DNA from: Symplocastrum torsivum CPER-KK1 | Lineage (GTDB): Bacteria; Cyanobacteriota; Cyanobacteriia; Cyanobacteriales; Coleofasciculaceae | Direction of reading: 5' to 3' | NCBI GenBank assembly: GCA_019358875.1 | Contig: JAHHIF010000003.1 | Span: 62,001-126,000 of the forward strand | DNA: 64,000 nucleotides | Shown: positions 45,767-55,700 of the stretch, in pieces | How positions within the stretch are numbered: position 1 is the stretch's first letter | Layout: each line of letters starts with the position of its first letter | Program-made: the position numbers and the translations under genes | The notes under the pieces: generated by a model | Databases searched by the model: none | What the model was told of the DNA's origin: nothing | What the model saw: only the letters and a program-made list of their open reading frames with translations

Positions 45767-45976
45767 ATGGCAAAGGAAGCGGTCGTTCAGTTATATAGAG
45801 ATGCTCAAGCTGATTCTGCTCTCAAAGAGAAGCTCAATTCAGCCCCTAATCTAGAAGCTTTTGTAGAAATGGCTCAAGCCTACGGCTATACATTTACGGT
45901 AGAAGAGTGGCGCGAGATGACCCGTTTCTCAGTGGAAGAATTGAAAAGCAAAGTGTCTGAGATTCCAGGGCTTTAA
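45767..45976 (+). CDS. Nif11-like leader peptide family protein, 69 aa
   Basis: Residues 5-50 fit the Nif11 domain (VVQLYRDAQADSALKEKL, APNLEAFVEMAQAYGYTFT). Nif11 peptides occur near nitrogen-fixation genes or as leaders of ribosomal natural products in cyanobacteria. Here there is no Gly-Gly cleavage site followed by a Cys/Ser-rich core; the tail TRFSVEELKSKVSEIPGL is short and helical. It therefore looks like a free-standing Nif11 protein of unknown role. GGAG precedes the ATG. No maturase gene adjoins it, although an MNIO enzyme lies 3 kb downstream. Confidence 0.85.
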   Translation: MAKEAVVQLYRDAQADSALKEKLNSAPNLEAFVEMAQAYGYTFTVEEWREMTRFSVEELKSKVSEIPGL

Positions 45977-46051
45977 GGTGGACACTTAGTTCCACGAAAG
46001 TCGAGCTAATGTATTAGAAGCTTGGTTTGAGCAGCATTGTTGGTAAAGACG

Positions 46052-47035
46052 ATGGTCGTTGATTTGACTGTTGCCATACCCACTTACAACGGGGAAAGGC
46101 GTCTACCGGAAGTTTTAGAGCGACTGCAATTCTCTTGTAAAGATGTAATGCTGCGATCGCTTCAGTCGGAGCATTTCAGTTGGGAAGTGATTGTTGTTGA
46201 TAACAATAGCACCGATGATACAGCGAAAGTTGTTCAAGCTTATCAGGTCAACTGGCCGAAGCAATACCCTTTAAAGTATTGCTTTGAACCCAATCAGGGT
46301 GCAGCATTCGCCCGACATCGAGCTTTTCAGGAAGCAAGAGGTACACTAGTGGGTTTTCTGGACGATGACAATATCCCTGCACCTGATTGGGTATTAGCTG
46401 CCCATACGTTTGCACAAGAACACCCAGCAGCAGGGGCTTACGGTAGTCAGATTCATGGAGTGTTTGAAGTTTCACCTCCGGAAAATTTTGAGCGACTTGC
46501 TCCCTTTTTAGCCATTACTGAGCGAGGTTCAACGCCACTGCGGTATGAACCGAAAAAGAAAGTACTACCACCATCAGCTGGGTTAGTTGTGCGTAAACAA
46601 GCTTGGCTTGAAAGCGTACCCTCGCAGCTCATTTTGTCAGGACGCACGCCTAGCAGCATGGTCACTAGTGAAGATTTAGAGATGCTGTCTTATATTCAAT
46701 CTAAGGGCTGGGAAATCTGGTACAACCCCACGATGCAAATCGATCATAAAATTCCCCACTGGCGATTAGAACGAGAGTATTTAATTCCATTCTTTCGGGG
46801 AATTGGATTAAGCCGTCATGTGACACGAATGCTAAGTGTTAAATCCTGGCAGCGACCGATCGCAACTTTAGCTTACATGACAAATGATTTGCGAAAGATT
46901 GCTGTTCACTTGCTCAAACATGGTACCCGTGTGCAATCTGACTTAATTGCAGCTTGTGAGATGCAGCTATTTGTCAGTAGTTTAATCAGCCCTTTTTACC
47001 TCTGGCAACATGGCTACTTTGATAGTAAAGATTGA
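46052..47035 (+). CDS. Family 2 glycosyltransferase, HpsE-like (first copy)
   Basis: The 327-residue protein has a GT-A fold with LTVAIPTYNGERRLPEVL, VVDNNSTDDTAKV and the metal-binding FLDDDNIPAPDW. It closely resembles HpsE glycosyltransferases of the hormogonium polysaccharide locus in Nostoc, with the typical SQIHGVFEVSPPENFERLAP (20-residue) region. It would add sugars to an exported polysaccharide used in gliding motility and aggregation. There is no strong membrane helix. The next gene is a paralogue. The ATG at 46052 was preferred to the upstream TTG. Confidence 0.9.
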   Translation: MVVDLTVAIPTYNGERRLPEVLERLQFSCKDVMLRSLQSEHFSWEVIVVDNNSTDDTAKVVQAYQVNWPKQYPLKYCFEPNQGAAFARHRAFQEARGTLVGFLDDDNIPAPDWVLAAHTFAQEHPAAGAYGSQIHGVFEVSPPENFERLAPFLAITERGSTPLRYEPKKKVLPPSAGLVVRKQAWLESVPSQLILSGRTPSSMVTSEDLEMLSYIQSKGWEIWYNPTMQIDHKIPHWRLEREYLIPFFRGIGLSRHVTRMLSVKSWQRPIATLAYMTNDLRKIAVHLLKHGTRVQSDLIAACEMQLFVSSLISPFYLWQHGYFDSKD

Positions 47036-47099
47036 GCAAGTTTATAGCGTTTATCACATATATCTAGATCTAGAATATTTAATCAAGTAATAACTTCTT

Positions 47100-48113
47100 A
47101 TGCCAGTTGACTTTACAGTTGCTATCCCTACTTACAACGGAGAAAGTCGATTACCTCGGATTTTGGAAAGACTGCGATCGCAAATTGATGTAGAACACAT
47201 CACCTGGGAAGTCATCGTTGTTGATAACAATAGCCAGGACGCTACAAAAACCATTGTGCTTGATATTCAATCAAACTGGTCTGCACCCTGTCCACTGAAG
47301 TATTATTTGGAAACAGAACAGGGAACAGCTTTTGCCAGGACTAGAGCAATTCAAGAAGCAACCAGTGAATTAGTCGGTTTACTTGATGATGACAATTTGC
47401 CATCGCTTGACTGGGTAGCAGTTGCCTATGCCTTTGGTAAAGCTCACGAAGGTGCTGGGGCTTATGCTAGTCAAATTCATGGTGAATTTGACGTTGAACC
47501 ACCAGCAAACTTTGAGCGCATTGCTCCTTTTCTCGGTATTACCGAACGAGGTTCACAAGCTCATCTCTATGAACCCGATAAGCTGAAGTTACCACCTGGT
47601 GCTGGGCTAGTTGTTCGCAAGCAAGCCTGGTGTAACGCAGTTCCTAAACGCCCACTTCTTAAGGGTAGGATTGGCAAGTCCTTAGTAGGTGGTGAAGACT
47701 TAGAACCATTGCTTTACCTCCACAAAGCTGGTTGGGAGATTTGGTATAACCCAGCTATGGAGACTTACCACCAGATACCCGCTTGGCGCTTAGAGAAAGA
47801 CTATTTAACCAACCTCTCTTTTGGCGTTGGCTTGAATAGCTGTTGTTTACGAATGATCAATACTCCCTTTTGGCAAAAACCAAATGTTCTTGCCAAAACA
47901 TTTCTTGGAAGTGTTCGTCGAGTATTGATACACTTTATTAAATATCAACAGGTATTAATGACCTCATCTAAGGAAAAAGGCTTAGTCTATGATTTAGTTG
48001 CTGCTTGTGAGCTGGCTTTTTCTTGGGGTTACTTATTAAGTCCGTTTTATTTTATTAAAGCTAGCGTTGCTAGAAAAATTAGTACCTTATCTTTGAATAA
48101 GCTCTCTGTGTAG
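47100..48113 (+). CDS. hpsE: Family 2 glycosyltransferase, HpsE-like (second copy)
   Basis: The 337-residue protein is a paralogue of the preceding gene and shares its whole layout: FTVAIPTYNGESRLPRIL, VVDNNSQDATKTI, LLDDDNLPSLDW, SQIHGEFDVEPPANFERI, and the C-terminal YNPAMETYHQIPAWRLEKDY. Both copies seem intact, so they may act on different acceptors or sugars. The gap between them is 64 bp, so they form one unit. Their role in hormogonium polysaccharide is inferred from resemblance to the family, as other hps genes are not in the window. Confidence 0.9.
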   Translation: MPVDFTVAIPTYNGESRLPRILERLRSQIDVEHITWEVIVVDNNSQDATKTIVLDIQSNWSAPCPLKYYLETEQGTAFARTRAIQEATSELVGLLDDDNLPSLDWVAVAYAFGKAHEGAGAYASQIHGEFDVEPPANFERIAPFLGITERGSQAHLYEPDKLKLPPGAGLVVRKQAWCNAVPKRPLLKGRIGKSLVGGEDLEPLLYLHKAGWEIWYNPAMETYHQIPAWRLEKDYLTNLSFGVGLNSCCLRMINTPFWQKPNVLAKTFLGSVRRVLIHFIKYQQVLMTSSKEKGLVYDLVAACELAFSWGYLLSPFYFIKASVARKISTLSLNKLSV

Positions 48114-48334
48114 TTTAAGCTGTTGTGCATTTCAACTGCGTATTTAAGAGGCTGAAGCCTTTTGCTGGCTTAGATCGTCTCGGAAATTTAAATGATGAAC
48201 AGCTTAATCCTATATTAGATGTTGCTCTTTAAGTTGCAGTTCTTTGAGCATACGTTCCCGATATCAAAAAGGGACAAGCTGTTATTTGTGCTGTAACAAT
48301 AATTAACAATTCTTGGATTTATTCTCAGAGTCTG

Positions 48335-48661
48335 TTATTCTCCAGCGGTTATTTGTGAATAAAATTCGTCTTGATTAGCAAAAACCCTAAAGATTTTATT
48401 CGTTTTGCTCAGCTCAAGCACTTGCTTTAACTGGTCATTAATAGAGCAAAGAAAAAGTTTGCCACCTGTCGCACGAACTGTTTTAAAAACCGCGACTAAA
48501 CCGCCTAATCCAGCACTGTTTATAAAAGTCACATTCTGAAGGTCAATTAATATAATAGTGGGTTTAGTTTCGACAAGGTCATTAATCTCTTGACGTAATT
48601 GCTCAACCTTAATACTGTCTAAAATACCAGTGGGTTGTACGACTTTAGTAAGAGGCAGCAT
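48335..48661 (-). CDS. STAS-domain anti-sigma factor antagonist
   Basis: The 108-residue protein is a single STAS domain (LPLTKVVQPTGILDSI, IILIDLQNVTFINSAGLGGL, GGKLFLCSINDQLKQVLELS). The Ser in INSAGLGGL is the residue normally phosphorylated by an anti-sigma kinase. Such proteins release a partner when dephosphorylated. In Nostoc punctiforme a STAS protein (HmpV) in a partner-switching system governs hormogonium development, so its place beside HpsE genes is suggestive. No kinase or phosphatase partner is seen nearby. The ATG at 48661 was preferred to a TTG four codons earlier. Confidence 0.9.
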   Translation of the reverse strand: MLPLTKVVQPTGILDSIKVEQLRQEINDLVETKPTIILIDLQNVTFINSAGLGGLVAVFKTVRATGGKLFLCSINDQLKQVLELSKTNKIFRVFANQDEFYSQITAGE

Positions 48662-48911
48662 AGTTAGACTCAATTGGCTTAGAAGGTTTTGCCAAAACTA
48701 TAACCAATGCTCTTCTAGAGTTAAACAGTGAAAATACTTAATTATTTTCAATCTGAAATAAAGTTTTTTGTAGGTTATCCGAATTTTCTCAGTTGACAAG
48801 GATTTTCTAAAAAGCTTTTTCGAGTGAGCTTAGGCGGGAACAGATCTAATGGAACGGAATTGCTCAGTCGGAGAGAGGCGAATTCGTCAAATCCTGAATG
48901 ACAGAGAAATG

Positions 48912-49118
48912 CTATTGGAGCTTGCTTAACCGCTTCCCCCACTTTTTTACCAACTCAGCCGCTATCTCCACCATCTCAGGCTCAAAGGTTTGAACGTAAT
49001 TCTGTAGCGCAGGGGATAGCGCCTCTTGTTGCAGGGTTGCCTTAATGACATCTGGCTCGTCTTGAGATGATAACGTCTCCAAAAGGATGGACTGAAATGT
49101 GGCTATATCTAACGACAT
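48912..49118 (-). CDS. Small protein coupled to the MNIO gene, 68 aa
   Basis: With the ATG at 49118 the protein reads MSLDIATFQSILLETLSSQD and ends ELVKKWGKRLSKLQ. Its start overlaps the MNIO stop by one base (TGATG), so the two are co-translated. It has no Cys and no signal peptide. MNIO enzymes often act with a small partner protein (BufC/MbnC type) or on a small precursor peptide. This one could be a partner, or it may be unrelated. The family was not recognised. A longer version starting 12 codons earlier would lie inside the MNIO gene. Confidence 0.7.
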   Translation of the reverse strand: MSLDIATFQSILLETLSSQDEPDVIKATLQQEALSPALQNYVQTFEPEMVEIAAELVKKWGKRLSKLQ

Positions 49119-50008
49119 CACACACTCTCCTTCACCACTTGTTTGATTCGCCAAAAATCTTGTCGAAATCCTTCGATATCAATTTCAGTGTGTAAGGTAT
49201 GGCCGATTCGCTCAAAAATCACGACTTCAACAGAAGGGCAGCGTTTGAGCGCCAGTGCCAGTAACTCAAACACCGCTTCCGGCACCGTACCGTTGTGCGT
49301 ATCACGCCGAATTGTTCTCGTTTGTTGCCCCTTTGAGGTGACACTCCAGGAGCCGCCCGAAACGTGCAGCTCTCGTACCCGCTGCAAAGGATAGCGTTCT
49401 AATAACTGCTCAGCCGACTGTTGAAAATTGTGTACTTGACAGTACAGATTGTGCAAATCTAACACTAAAAAACCATCCACTGGTTCCAGCAGTCGAGCAA
49501 GAAACTCTCCCTGCTGCAACACATCCTGCAATCCAAAGGCAAACGCTAAATTTTCCAATCCTACTGGAGCATTTGCTTTGTCTGACAAACGTTTGAGATG
49601 CTCACGCCCTAACTGCAAGGTTTCAGGAGTCAGGGGCAATGGCAACGGGGCACTCTGGTAAAAATCTCCTGCCGCCATCCAGCCAAAATGCTCGGAAATG
49701 TGGCGATAGCGATAGTCAAGACATTCTTGTTGCAATGACTTGAGCCAGTGGATTTGCCGTTCACCTGGCTGCGCTGATAGGAGTGAGTAACTGACACCGT
49801 GCCCAGTGAGGCGATCGCGTTGACTGTAAAACTGAAGCAGTTCCTCAACCCAAGGAGGCTTTGCCTTCACCCCCCAACCCATATCAAAACTCCACTCCAG
49901 CACTTCTACTGCCCCAGTTTCAAACAAAGGTTGGGTAGCTTGGAAAAAATCAGACTCCATCATCAATGACAGTCCGACCATAGGAGTACGGCGTTTGAAC
50001 TTAAACAT
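49118..50008 (-). CDS. DUF692/MNIO-family enzyme
   Basis: The 296-residue protein shows the DUF692 pattern of the multinuclear non-heme iron oxygenases (MNIO; MbnB and bufferin enzymes are the known members). Candidate metal ligands stand in SEHFGW (His), VGLENLAF (Glu), VLDLHNLY (Asp, His, Asn), ELHVSGG (His) and RRDTHNGTV (Asp, His). The fold is a TIM barrel. Known members oxidise Cys residues of a precursor peptide. Here the coupled downstream protein has no Cys, so the substrate is unclear. Some related proteins use other peptides or a different residue. An exported small peptide gene lies about 400 bp upstream on the same strand. Confidence 0.85.
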   Translation of the reverse strand: MFKFKRRTPMVGLSLMMESDFFQATQPLFETGAVEVLEWSFDMGWGVKAKPPWVEELLQFYSQRDRLTGHGVSYSLLSAQPGERQIHWLKSLQQECLDYRYRHISEHFGWMAAGDFYQSAPLPLPLTPETLQLGREHLKRLSDKANAPVGLENLAFAFGLQDVLQQGEFLARLLEPVDGFLVLDLHNLYCQVHNFQQSAEQLLERYPLQRVRELHVSGGSWSVTSKGQQTRTIRRDTHNGTVPEAVFELLALALKRCPSVEVVIFERIGHTLHTEIDIEGFRQDFWRIKQVVKESV

Positions 50009-50014
50009 CGCCAA

Positions 50015-50413
50015 TTAACACAACTCTACTAATTCGAGCCGTTCATCACATTATTCATTCAGCCAGCGCATACTGTCGCCTTGAACAGCACGCGCTGACT
50101 TCAACTTAACGGGAATGTCACCGACTTAATAGACCTCTTGAAGAGCAATAGCTAGGACGGGCTTTTCGGCCCATCCCACTCATAGCCTTTTTTCTTGTGG
50201 GGTAGGAGGCATCCCGCCTGCCCCAGAATTTGATGAAAAGGACTTTTGCAAAAGGTCTAATGAATGAATTCAACCTCTGCTACCTCTCGATCAACCCTTG
50301 TGCAGGGGGTTTGGGGGAGGCACTCCGTCCCCCAATGGGGGTTTGGGGGGAAGCCCCCCAAGCAGGGTTTTTCTACGAACGATTACTTTTCGCTTAACTC
50401 AGTGCCATTCAAC
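50015..50413. other. GC-rich spacer with several repeats
   Basis: No gene is convincing. It contains GGGC-TTTTCG-GCCC (about 50160-50175), GGGGTAGGAGGC-ATCC-CGCCTGCCCC (about 50200-50225), CTTTTGCAAAAG, and a run of GGGGGTTTGGGGG-type units at 50303-50368. These look like spacer repeats or terminators. Confidence 0.5.
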
Positions 50414-50647
50414 TTAACCCATCCCACAGGCAGGGCAAGGAAGACTTCGCGATCGCCTTCCTGGACGACGACTCCAAACTTCTAGCGAAGTCTGGGAGTT
50501 CTCAGATATGGCTGTTTGATCCTGCAAGTTTGGTGTGCCAAACCGCACGCTCAAGTCCGTAGACTGTGCTGGCGTTTCCATCCCAGAACCCAAAGCTGTC
50601 AGTAGCCCGACAAAGGTAGAAATCAGAATACCAAATTTCTTTAACAT
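50414..50647 (-). CDS. Small exported hypothetical protein, 77 aa
   Basis: A signal peptide is visible (MLKKFGILISTFVGLLTAL, likely cut near ETPAQS). The mature part is about 48 residues with two Cys at the end (PCPACG). The function is unknown. The C-terminal third may come from intergenic DNA (it spans a HIP1 site and a common spacer phrase), so the true end could be non-functional. It lies upstream of the MNIO gene on the same strand, which makes it a speculative candidate substrate. Confidence 0.45.
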   Translation of the reverse strand: MLKKFGILISTFVGLLTALGSGMETPAQSTDLSVRFGTPNLQDQTAISENSQTSLEVWSRRPGRRSRSLPCPACGMG

Positions 50648-51568
50648 AAGGGTCTTTCAGGTCAGAAGGTGAGTTGTTACATCACCCTCAGTTTAAGGTA
50701 ACCCTACTGTCTCATAACTCCGGTTTCAAAAGTTGAAACTAAAATTTTTTTAGTCGCAGGTCATTAAGATGACGAAATCCAAAATTATCAGTCAGCACAG
50801 ATTGCAGTGTGTCAAATTCTGTTAAATTTGCCTTTGCAGAAACTAATTAACTCATTGAATTTCTGCTTTGTTTTTGGAGTGAAGTAATCATCTGCCGTTT
50901 GACCTGTGAAGCCCATAGATCGAAGTTAAAGCTTTCAGTTCCAGCAATGAGTGAACTCTCAACCGACTTACCGACTTGACTCTTTCCAGTTTTTGTAGTC
51001 ATGGGGATGAATTAGGGTAGTGCTAGTTAATGGTGTCGCTCAGGTTAAACCTTTACCTAATAAGAAGTAATCATGTTTACTAGAGCGCCTTTGCTTAAGT
51101 CGGTCTGAGCGGAAAGCTGTTTAGACGACTCGTTAGTTTGTATAAATAGAATTCCCAAAAGTTAGTAAGCTTTTCGCACATCTGGACTCAACTTCACAAT
51201 CTCTTGATATTTCCTCATTGCTTTGACAAGAGGAATTCATATTGACCCGATTCTCCCTAGAGAGTGGCTTTTTGTTGATTGAGCAAGACCCGCAGTAACA
51301 GCGATCGCTGTTAGTTGGAAATACCATAAAATGGCGATTTAACAGTACAGATGTTACGAAAATTAGTAGATTTAGCAGATGCTGAACAACGCGATCGCAT
51401 TTTGGGTGAGTTTGGTTAAGTTAGGACTGAGGTGAGGTGGGAAGGTTCCGTGAGGCGATTGCGTAGAGAATAGGCTGCTAGCTGTATCCCCAGAAAGATG
51501 TTTTCTCAAATCTCGTCTGATTTCCTAGTGGATATACCTAAAACTAACGAAATTGACGGAGGGTGATT
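50648..51568. other. Intergenic region of 921 bp
   Basis: No convincing gene. GTTTCAA-AAG-TTGAAAC (50723-50739) followed by a T run may be a terminator or operator. A frame of 22 codons at 51351-51419 (MLRKLVDLADAEQRDRILGE) looks like the remnant of a small gene. A minus-strand frame at 51133-51327 is low in complexity and rejected. Confidence 0.4.
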
Positions 51569-51814
51569 ATGGCTTTTCAACAGCTTGAAGATTTACCGAA
51601 TGAAGTGAAAGAGAACCTACCTCAAGGTGCTCAGCAAGTTTTCCTTGCCGCTTACAAGAGTGCTTCTTCGGATGGCATAAGCGAAGATGGTGCTGTACAA
51701 GTAGCCTGGAACTCTGTAAAACGTGGCTACGTACAGGGCGAGGATGGCAAATGGCACGTCAAGCCAGAAGCCACTAGCGATAATAGCTCTACTGGTAATA
51801 TGGCTGCTGGCTAA
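51569..51814 (+). CDS. ChaB-family protein
   Basis: The 81-residue protein matches ChaB (PF06150): LEDLPNEVKENLPQGAQQVF and DGAVQVAWNSVKRGYV. ChaB proteins are small, mostly helical, and named as putative regulators of a cation antiporter in E. coli, a role not established in cyanobacteria. A GGAGG at the right distance supports the ATG at 51569. The tail after about residue 65 is Ser/Thr/Asn-rich. A hairpin follows the stop. Confidence 0.88.
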   Translation: MAFQQLEDLPNEVKENLPQGAQQVFLAAYKSASSDGISEDGAVQVAWNSVKRGYVQGEDGKWHVKPEATSDNSSTGNMAAG

Positions 51815-51846
51815 AGACTTCAAATAAGATCTTGATGCGGCATTGT

Positions 51847-51870
51847 AGGGGTACAGATTGCTGTACCCCT
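51847..51870 (+). terminator. Perfect hairpin after the ChaB gene
   Basis: AGGGGTACAG-ATTG-CTGTACCCCT is a 10-bp perfect stem with a 4-base loop, 32 bp after the stop. A T tract is missing, so it is either an unusual terminator or a repeat. Confidence 0.65.
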
Positions 51871-52157
51871 ATTGCTGTTGAAGAAAATAACCCCATTAAA
51901 CGCTACATAATTTACAGACCTTTCCTCTTAATCCCTATCTAAGGGATGATACGTCTATGCACATTTCATGGACATCAGTGAGCAATCTAAGATAAAGTTG
52001 TAATGAGTTTGTCTTATTGTACCGGGTGTCGTACTTAAGCAGTTGCCAGCTGTCCCTCAGCAAGTTTTTGGGCATTGTTATTACAATTCCAGGTTTTAGG
52101 TTACTGATGCCAGGACGTAAGGACTTAAGTCTCGTCGATAGAATGGGAGACAGGGAT

Positions 52158-52649
52158 ATGAATCAGCTAACCAATCAATTAAAAACACCAAAAATGCAAA
52201 ACGAAGCGGCAGTTGCTAAACCCATTCGCTCTCTTGATGATGCCCTCAATCAATGCCAGGTATTGGGGATGCGTCTAAGCCGTCAACGTCGCTTCATTCT
52301 AGAACTACTTTGGCAAGCCAAAGAGCATATGTCGGCGCGAGAAATTTATGACCGTTTGAATCAGCAAGGTAAAGCGATCGGTCATACCTCTGTGTATCAG
52401 AATTTAGAAGCGCTATCCAGTCAGGGCATTATTGAGTGTATTGAGCGGTCTGATGGACGGCTGTATGGTAATGTTTGTGATGCTCATAGTCACGTCAACT
52501 GCCTGGATACCAACCAGATTGTCGATGTGTATGTAGAACTGCCTGAAGAATTGCTCAAGCAAATTGAGGAGCAAACAGGTGTGAGGATTACGGAATATAA
52601 GATTGATTTCTACGGCTACCGGATGAATCAATCACAAGCATCGGTATAG
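52158..52649 (+). CDS. Fur-family regulator (PerR/FurC-like)
   Basis: The 163-residue protein has the Fur winged helix (about 35-100: MRLSRQRRFILELLWQAKEH, HTSVYQNLEALSSQGII) and the dimerisation domain with HSHVNCLDTNQIVDV. The first structural Cys pair, usually CxxC, has only one Cys (C115; the partner position is Thr118). No second CxxC exists at the C-terminus, so the structural zinc site is missing. Fur-family regulators of iron, zinc or peroxide responses act as repressors. The ATG at 52158 is preceded by GGGAGACAGG. Upstream starts at 52107 and TTG 52017 would lengthen it without adding recognised sequence. Confidence 0.9.
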   Translation: MNQLTNQLKTPKMQNEAAVAKPIRSLDDALNQCQVLGMRLSRQRRFILELLWQAKEHMSAREIYDRLNQQGKAIGHTSVYQNLEALSSQGIIECIERSDGRLYGNVCDAHSHVNCLDTNQIVDVYVELPEELLKQIEEQTGVRITEYKIDFYGYRMNQSQASV

Positions 52650-52713
52650 AGGCACTCAAACAGCTTATAGCCGCGACTACTCATAACCTGAGAAAATTGC
52701 CATAAAACACCCT

Positions 52714-55700
52714 CTAAAAAGAGTTTTTGGGAATCTCAACGTCAGTGGTTGCCGGGTCATACAGCCTTATAGTTTCATCCTGTTCAATGGCACCATCATC
52801 GTAGTCAGGAAAAGCTGGATTTTCTTGATCTAGATTCTCAATTTGTGCTGTATCACCGTCGTAGTCATCAGGATTGTACTCATACCTCACATCCGGTAAG
52901 CTTGGCTCTCCTTCAGCACTCTCAATAAAGATTGTCGGTTCTTCTGCCAAAAGATCATCTTCGTCAAGATTGCTAATAATCCTTGTTGGAGCTAAAGACT
53001 GATTGTAAGCTTGGAAATCTTCCAGGGTAAAGAAAGCTCCGCTTCTCGTGGCAAAGTTTTTAGCTTGTTCATCCAATCGAGCTTGAAATAAGCAAGCACT
53101 AACAAGATTCGCTGATGTAAGATTGGCTCCTTTAAGATTAGCGCCTGATAAATCAGCGCCTTCTAAATTAGCTCCAATCAGATTAGCGTTGGATAGATTT
53201 GCTCCGGCAAGATTTGCCCAAGACAAATTAGCATTTTGGAGATTAGCAGCGGCTAAATTAATCCCAACTAATTCAGCGTCTGATAAATTAGCTTGCCATA
53301 AGTTTGCCTCAGCCAGCATCGTTTGGTTTAGGCAAGCATCTGCTAGCTGGACTTTCCTTAAACTCTGCCGCGCACGCTCCCAAAAGGTAGTTGGAGAAAG
53401 TGCAGCTATTCGATTGATAAAATTTAGTAGCTGGTCGGCATCAAACTCTTGTAGATTATCTGGGTTGCCACAAGGCCAGAAGGGAATTTGAGCCGCTGGT
53501 GCGATCGCACAAAGCAACAAGAAAACATTCAACCCAACAGCAGCATCAACTTGTAAAACAGTCAAGGGGTTGTTGAGTTCTTTGAGTTGGGAATGCGCTT
53601 GGTGAGCAATGCCTTCATCCAGCCATCGCCCTCGACAGTAAGCGCGATAGAAACGGTATAGGCGTTCAAAGAGGACTCGAAAGGAGAAATTATCAGCATT
53701 ACGCTTTTCCTCTTGTAGGAGACGCAGTACCACACGTTCTTCAATTTCAGCCGACATTAGACCATAACCCAGCAAAGTGTAAAGATGCTGAGCGACGTTA
53801 ACGGCTTCACGAATGACAAAGCCAACTTCACCGTATTGATTTTTAACGGGTTGAGTCATCGCTTGAAGCTGAACTGCAATGGCTTCAGCACCCAGATATT
53901 CCCCGAAGCTAGGGTGAGAAAACTCAATAATTGGATTTTGGATTAGGGATTTTGGGGCATGGGAGTCGGCAGCCGCATCCGATCTTGAGTAGCGCCGAGG
54001 TGTTTGGACAACTGAGTCCTGGAAGCCTCCAACTGTCGTTAGGTTATCATCCATCGCTCTTGCACCCCAAATCGCCGTGGTTCGCTGAGAGCGGAAGAAG
54101 AGAGCTGGTAGTGAGGGAAAGAATACACCAGTCGTTGGTTCACCGTTGAGACGCTTCTGGATAGCGGTAGACGCTGCTTGATATTGCCCAGTTTGAATCA
54201 TCGTTAGTGCTGCTACTTGCATTTGATAACGCAGCACTTGGGGAGAGCGATTTTCCAGCAAATTAGCGATCGCTTCTTGTGAGCGACTAGCATGAGCAAG
54301 CCCTTCCCGGATTAACTCCGGTGGTGGGCCACTGCCAGCCGTAGATTCACCCAACAGCCACCGCATCATCCGGTCGTAAATTTCAAACTTGGCTTGGGAG
54401 GCGTTCAGTAAAAAGATGCTTTCATCCACCCAAGCATCTCGGTGTAAAAGCCCCACAAGATACAGCATCAGAGGGCGTGTGAGCAAAGCCGCAAAGTCGT
54501 TGCCTGTTGAGCGGTGTTGAAATACTCCTCCGTGTTTGAGGAACGAAAAATACACCTGAGCAATAGTCTTCGATTGTAGTTTTGCCCACGCAACAAACCA
54601 GTGTCGAAACTCCTCCTGCCCCATCGGTTCAATGGCAATTCGCTGTAGTGGCGCAGGCATCGGTAGGGTACTACGTTGTCGATACTTTCGCGTCAGACAA
54701 TCTAGGGTTGCGCGACGACTGGTAAGAATCAGCTTGTGACGAGGAAGACCCGACGAAGCTGTATTCTGGCTATGGAATCGCAGCACCTGCTCCATAAACG
54801 TCCAGAGGTGGCGTTGTGTCTGGGACGAACGGGGCAGTTCATCCAAACCATCGAGAATCAATAAGCAGGGAGGCGAATTAACAGATAACCAGCCATCCGT
54901 ATCTGTGAAGCGTCCAATCGGGAAGGCAGAGTTGAGAGTCTGCTCAAGGGTTTGACCTAACGTCGCCTTTGAAAGCTGGATGACCACAGGCATCCAGTTA
55001 GGATAAAGTTCTTGAGAGACTCGATACGCCAACATTTGGCAAAAACTCGTCTTCCCACTACCGGGATCGGCTTCAATGACGGCAATACTAGTATGATCTT
55101 CCAGTTGCGACATTGCCCAGTCCATTAAATCCACCGGACGTGGAGGATTTGAGACTCTAGGTGCCAGGAAGATGGAGTAGTTTTGCAAGGAGAATCCCTC
55201 ATCTTTAAGCACTTGCCCTTTGAGGGGAATGTATAAATCTTTCAGAGAAAAGGGTTCACCTAACAAAGGTTCGCTCAACCAACAGGCAAGATCTGCTCGA
55301 TAGTATTCCCGATCCAAGTCAATCGGTAGCGTCGCTGCGGTGATTTCTCGCTCAGGAGTCTCTTCAGGGGTTGTGGCGTCTCGCGAACTGCTTAAACTGC
55401 CCAGCCGCACAAACTTTTGCAGTTGCGCCAAGGGTAGAGCATTCTCGGCAATCACCTTGAGTAGATAACCCGGTAATCCATTACTGATGCGCTGTGTCAG
55501 CAGTTTCGCTTCGGTTTCCTCCGCACCATTGGCGATAAACCAAGCGATCGCTAAACTATTCATCTGCTGCACTAGAAACGACTCAGCCACTAATGAAAGG
55601 GCTTGTTCCGCCTGACTATCGCTAAGCCGTCCTGGACGTAGGGTTTTTAGCAAAGCTAGGAGTTGCGAGTCGTTTAAGGGTTGAGCTGCATCTTGACCCG

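Noticed and set aside
50264..50485. 73-codon plus-strand frame over the GC-rich spacer
   Set aside because: It spans G-run spacer repeats and overlaps the better-supported exported small protein on the minus strand.
51133..51327. Cys-rich 64-codon minus-strand frame, considered as an MNIO substrate
   Set aside because: No ribosome-binding site, more than 1 kb from the MNIO gene, and random-looking sequence around a HIP1 site.
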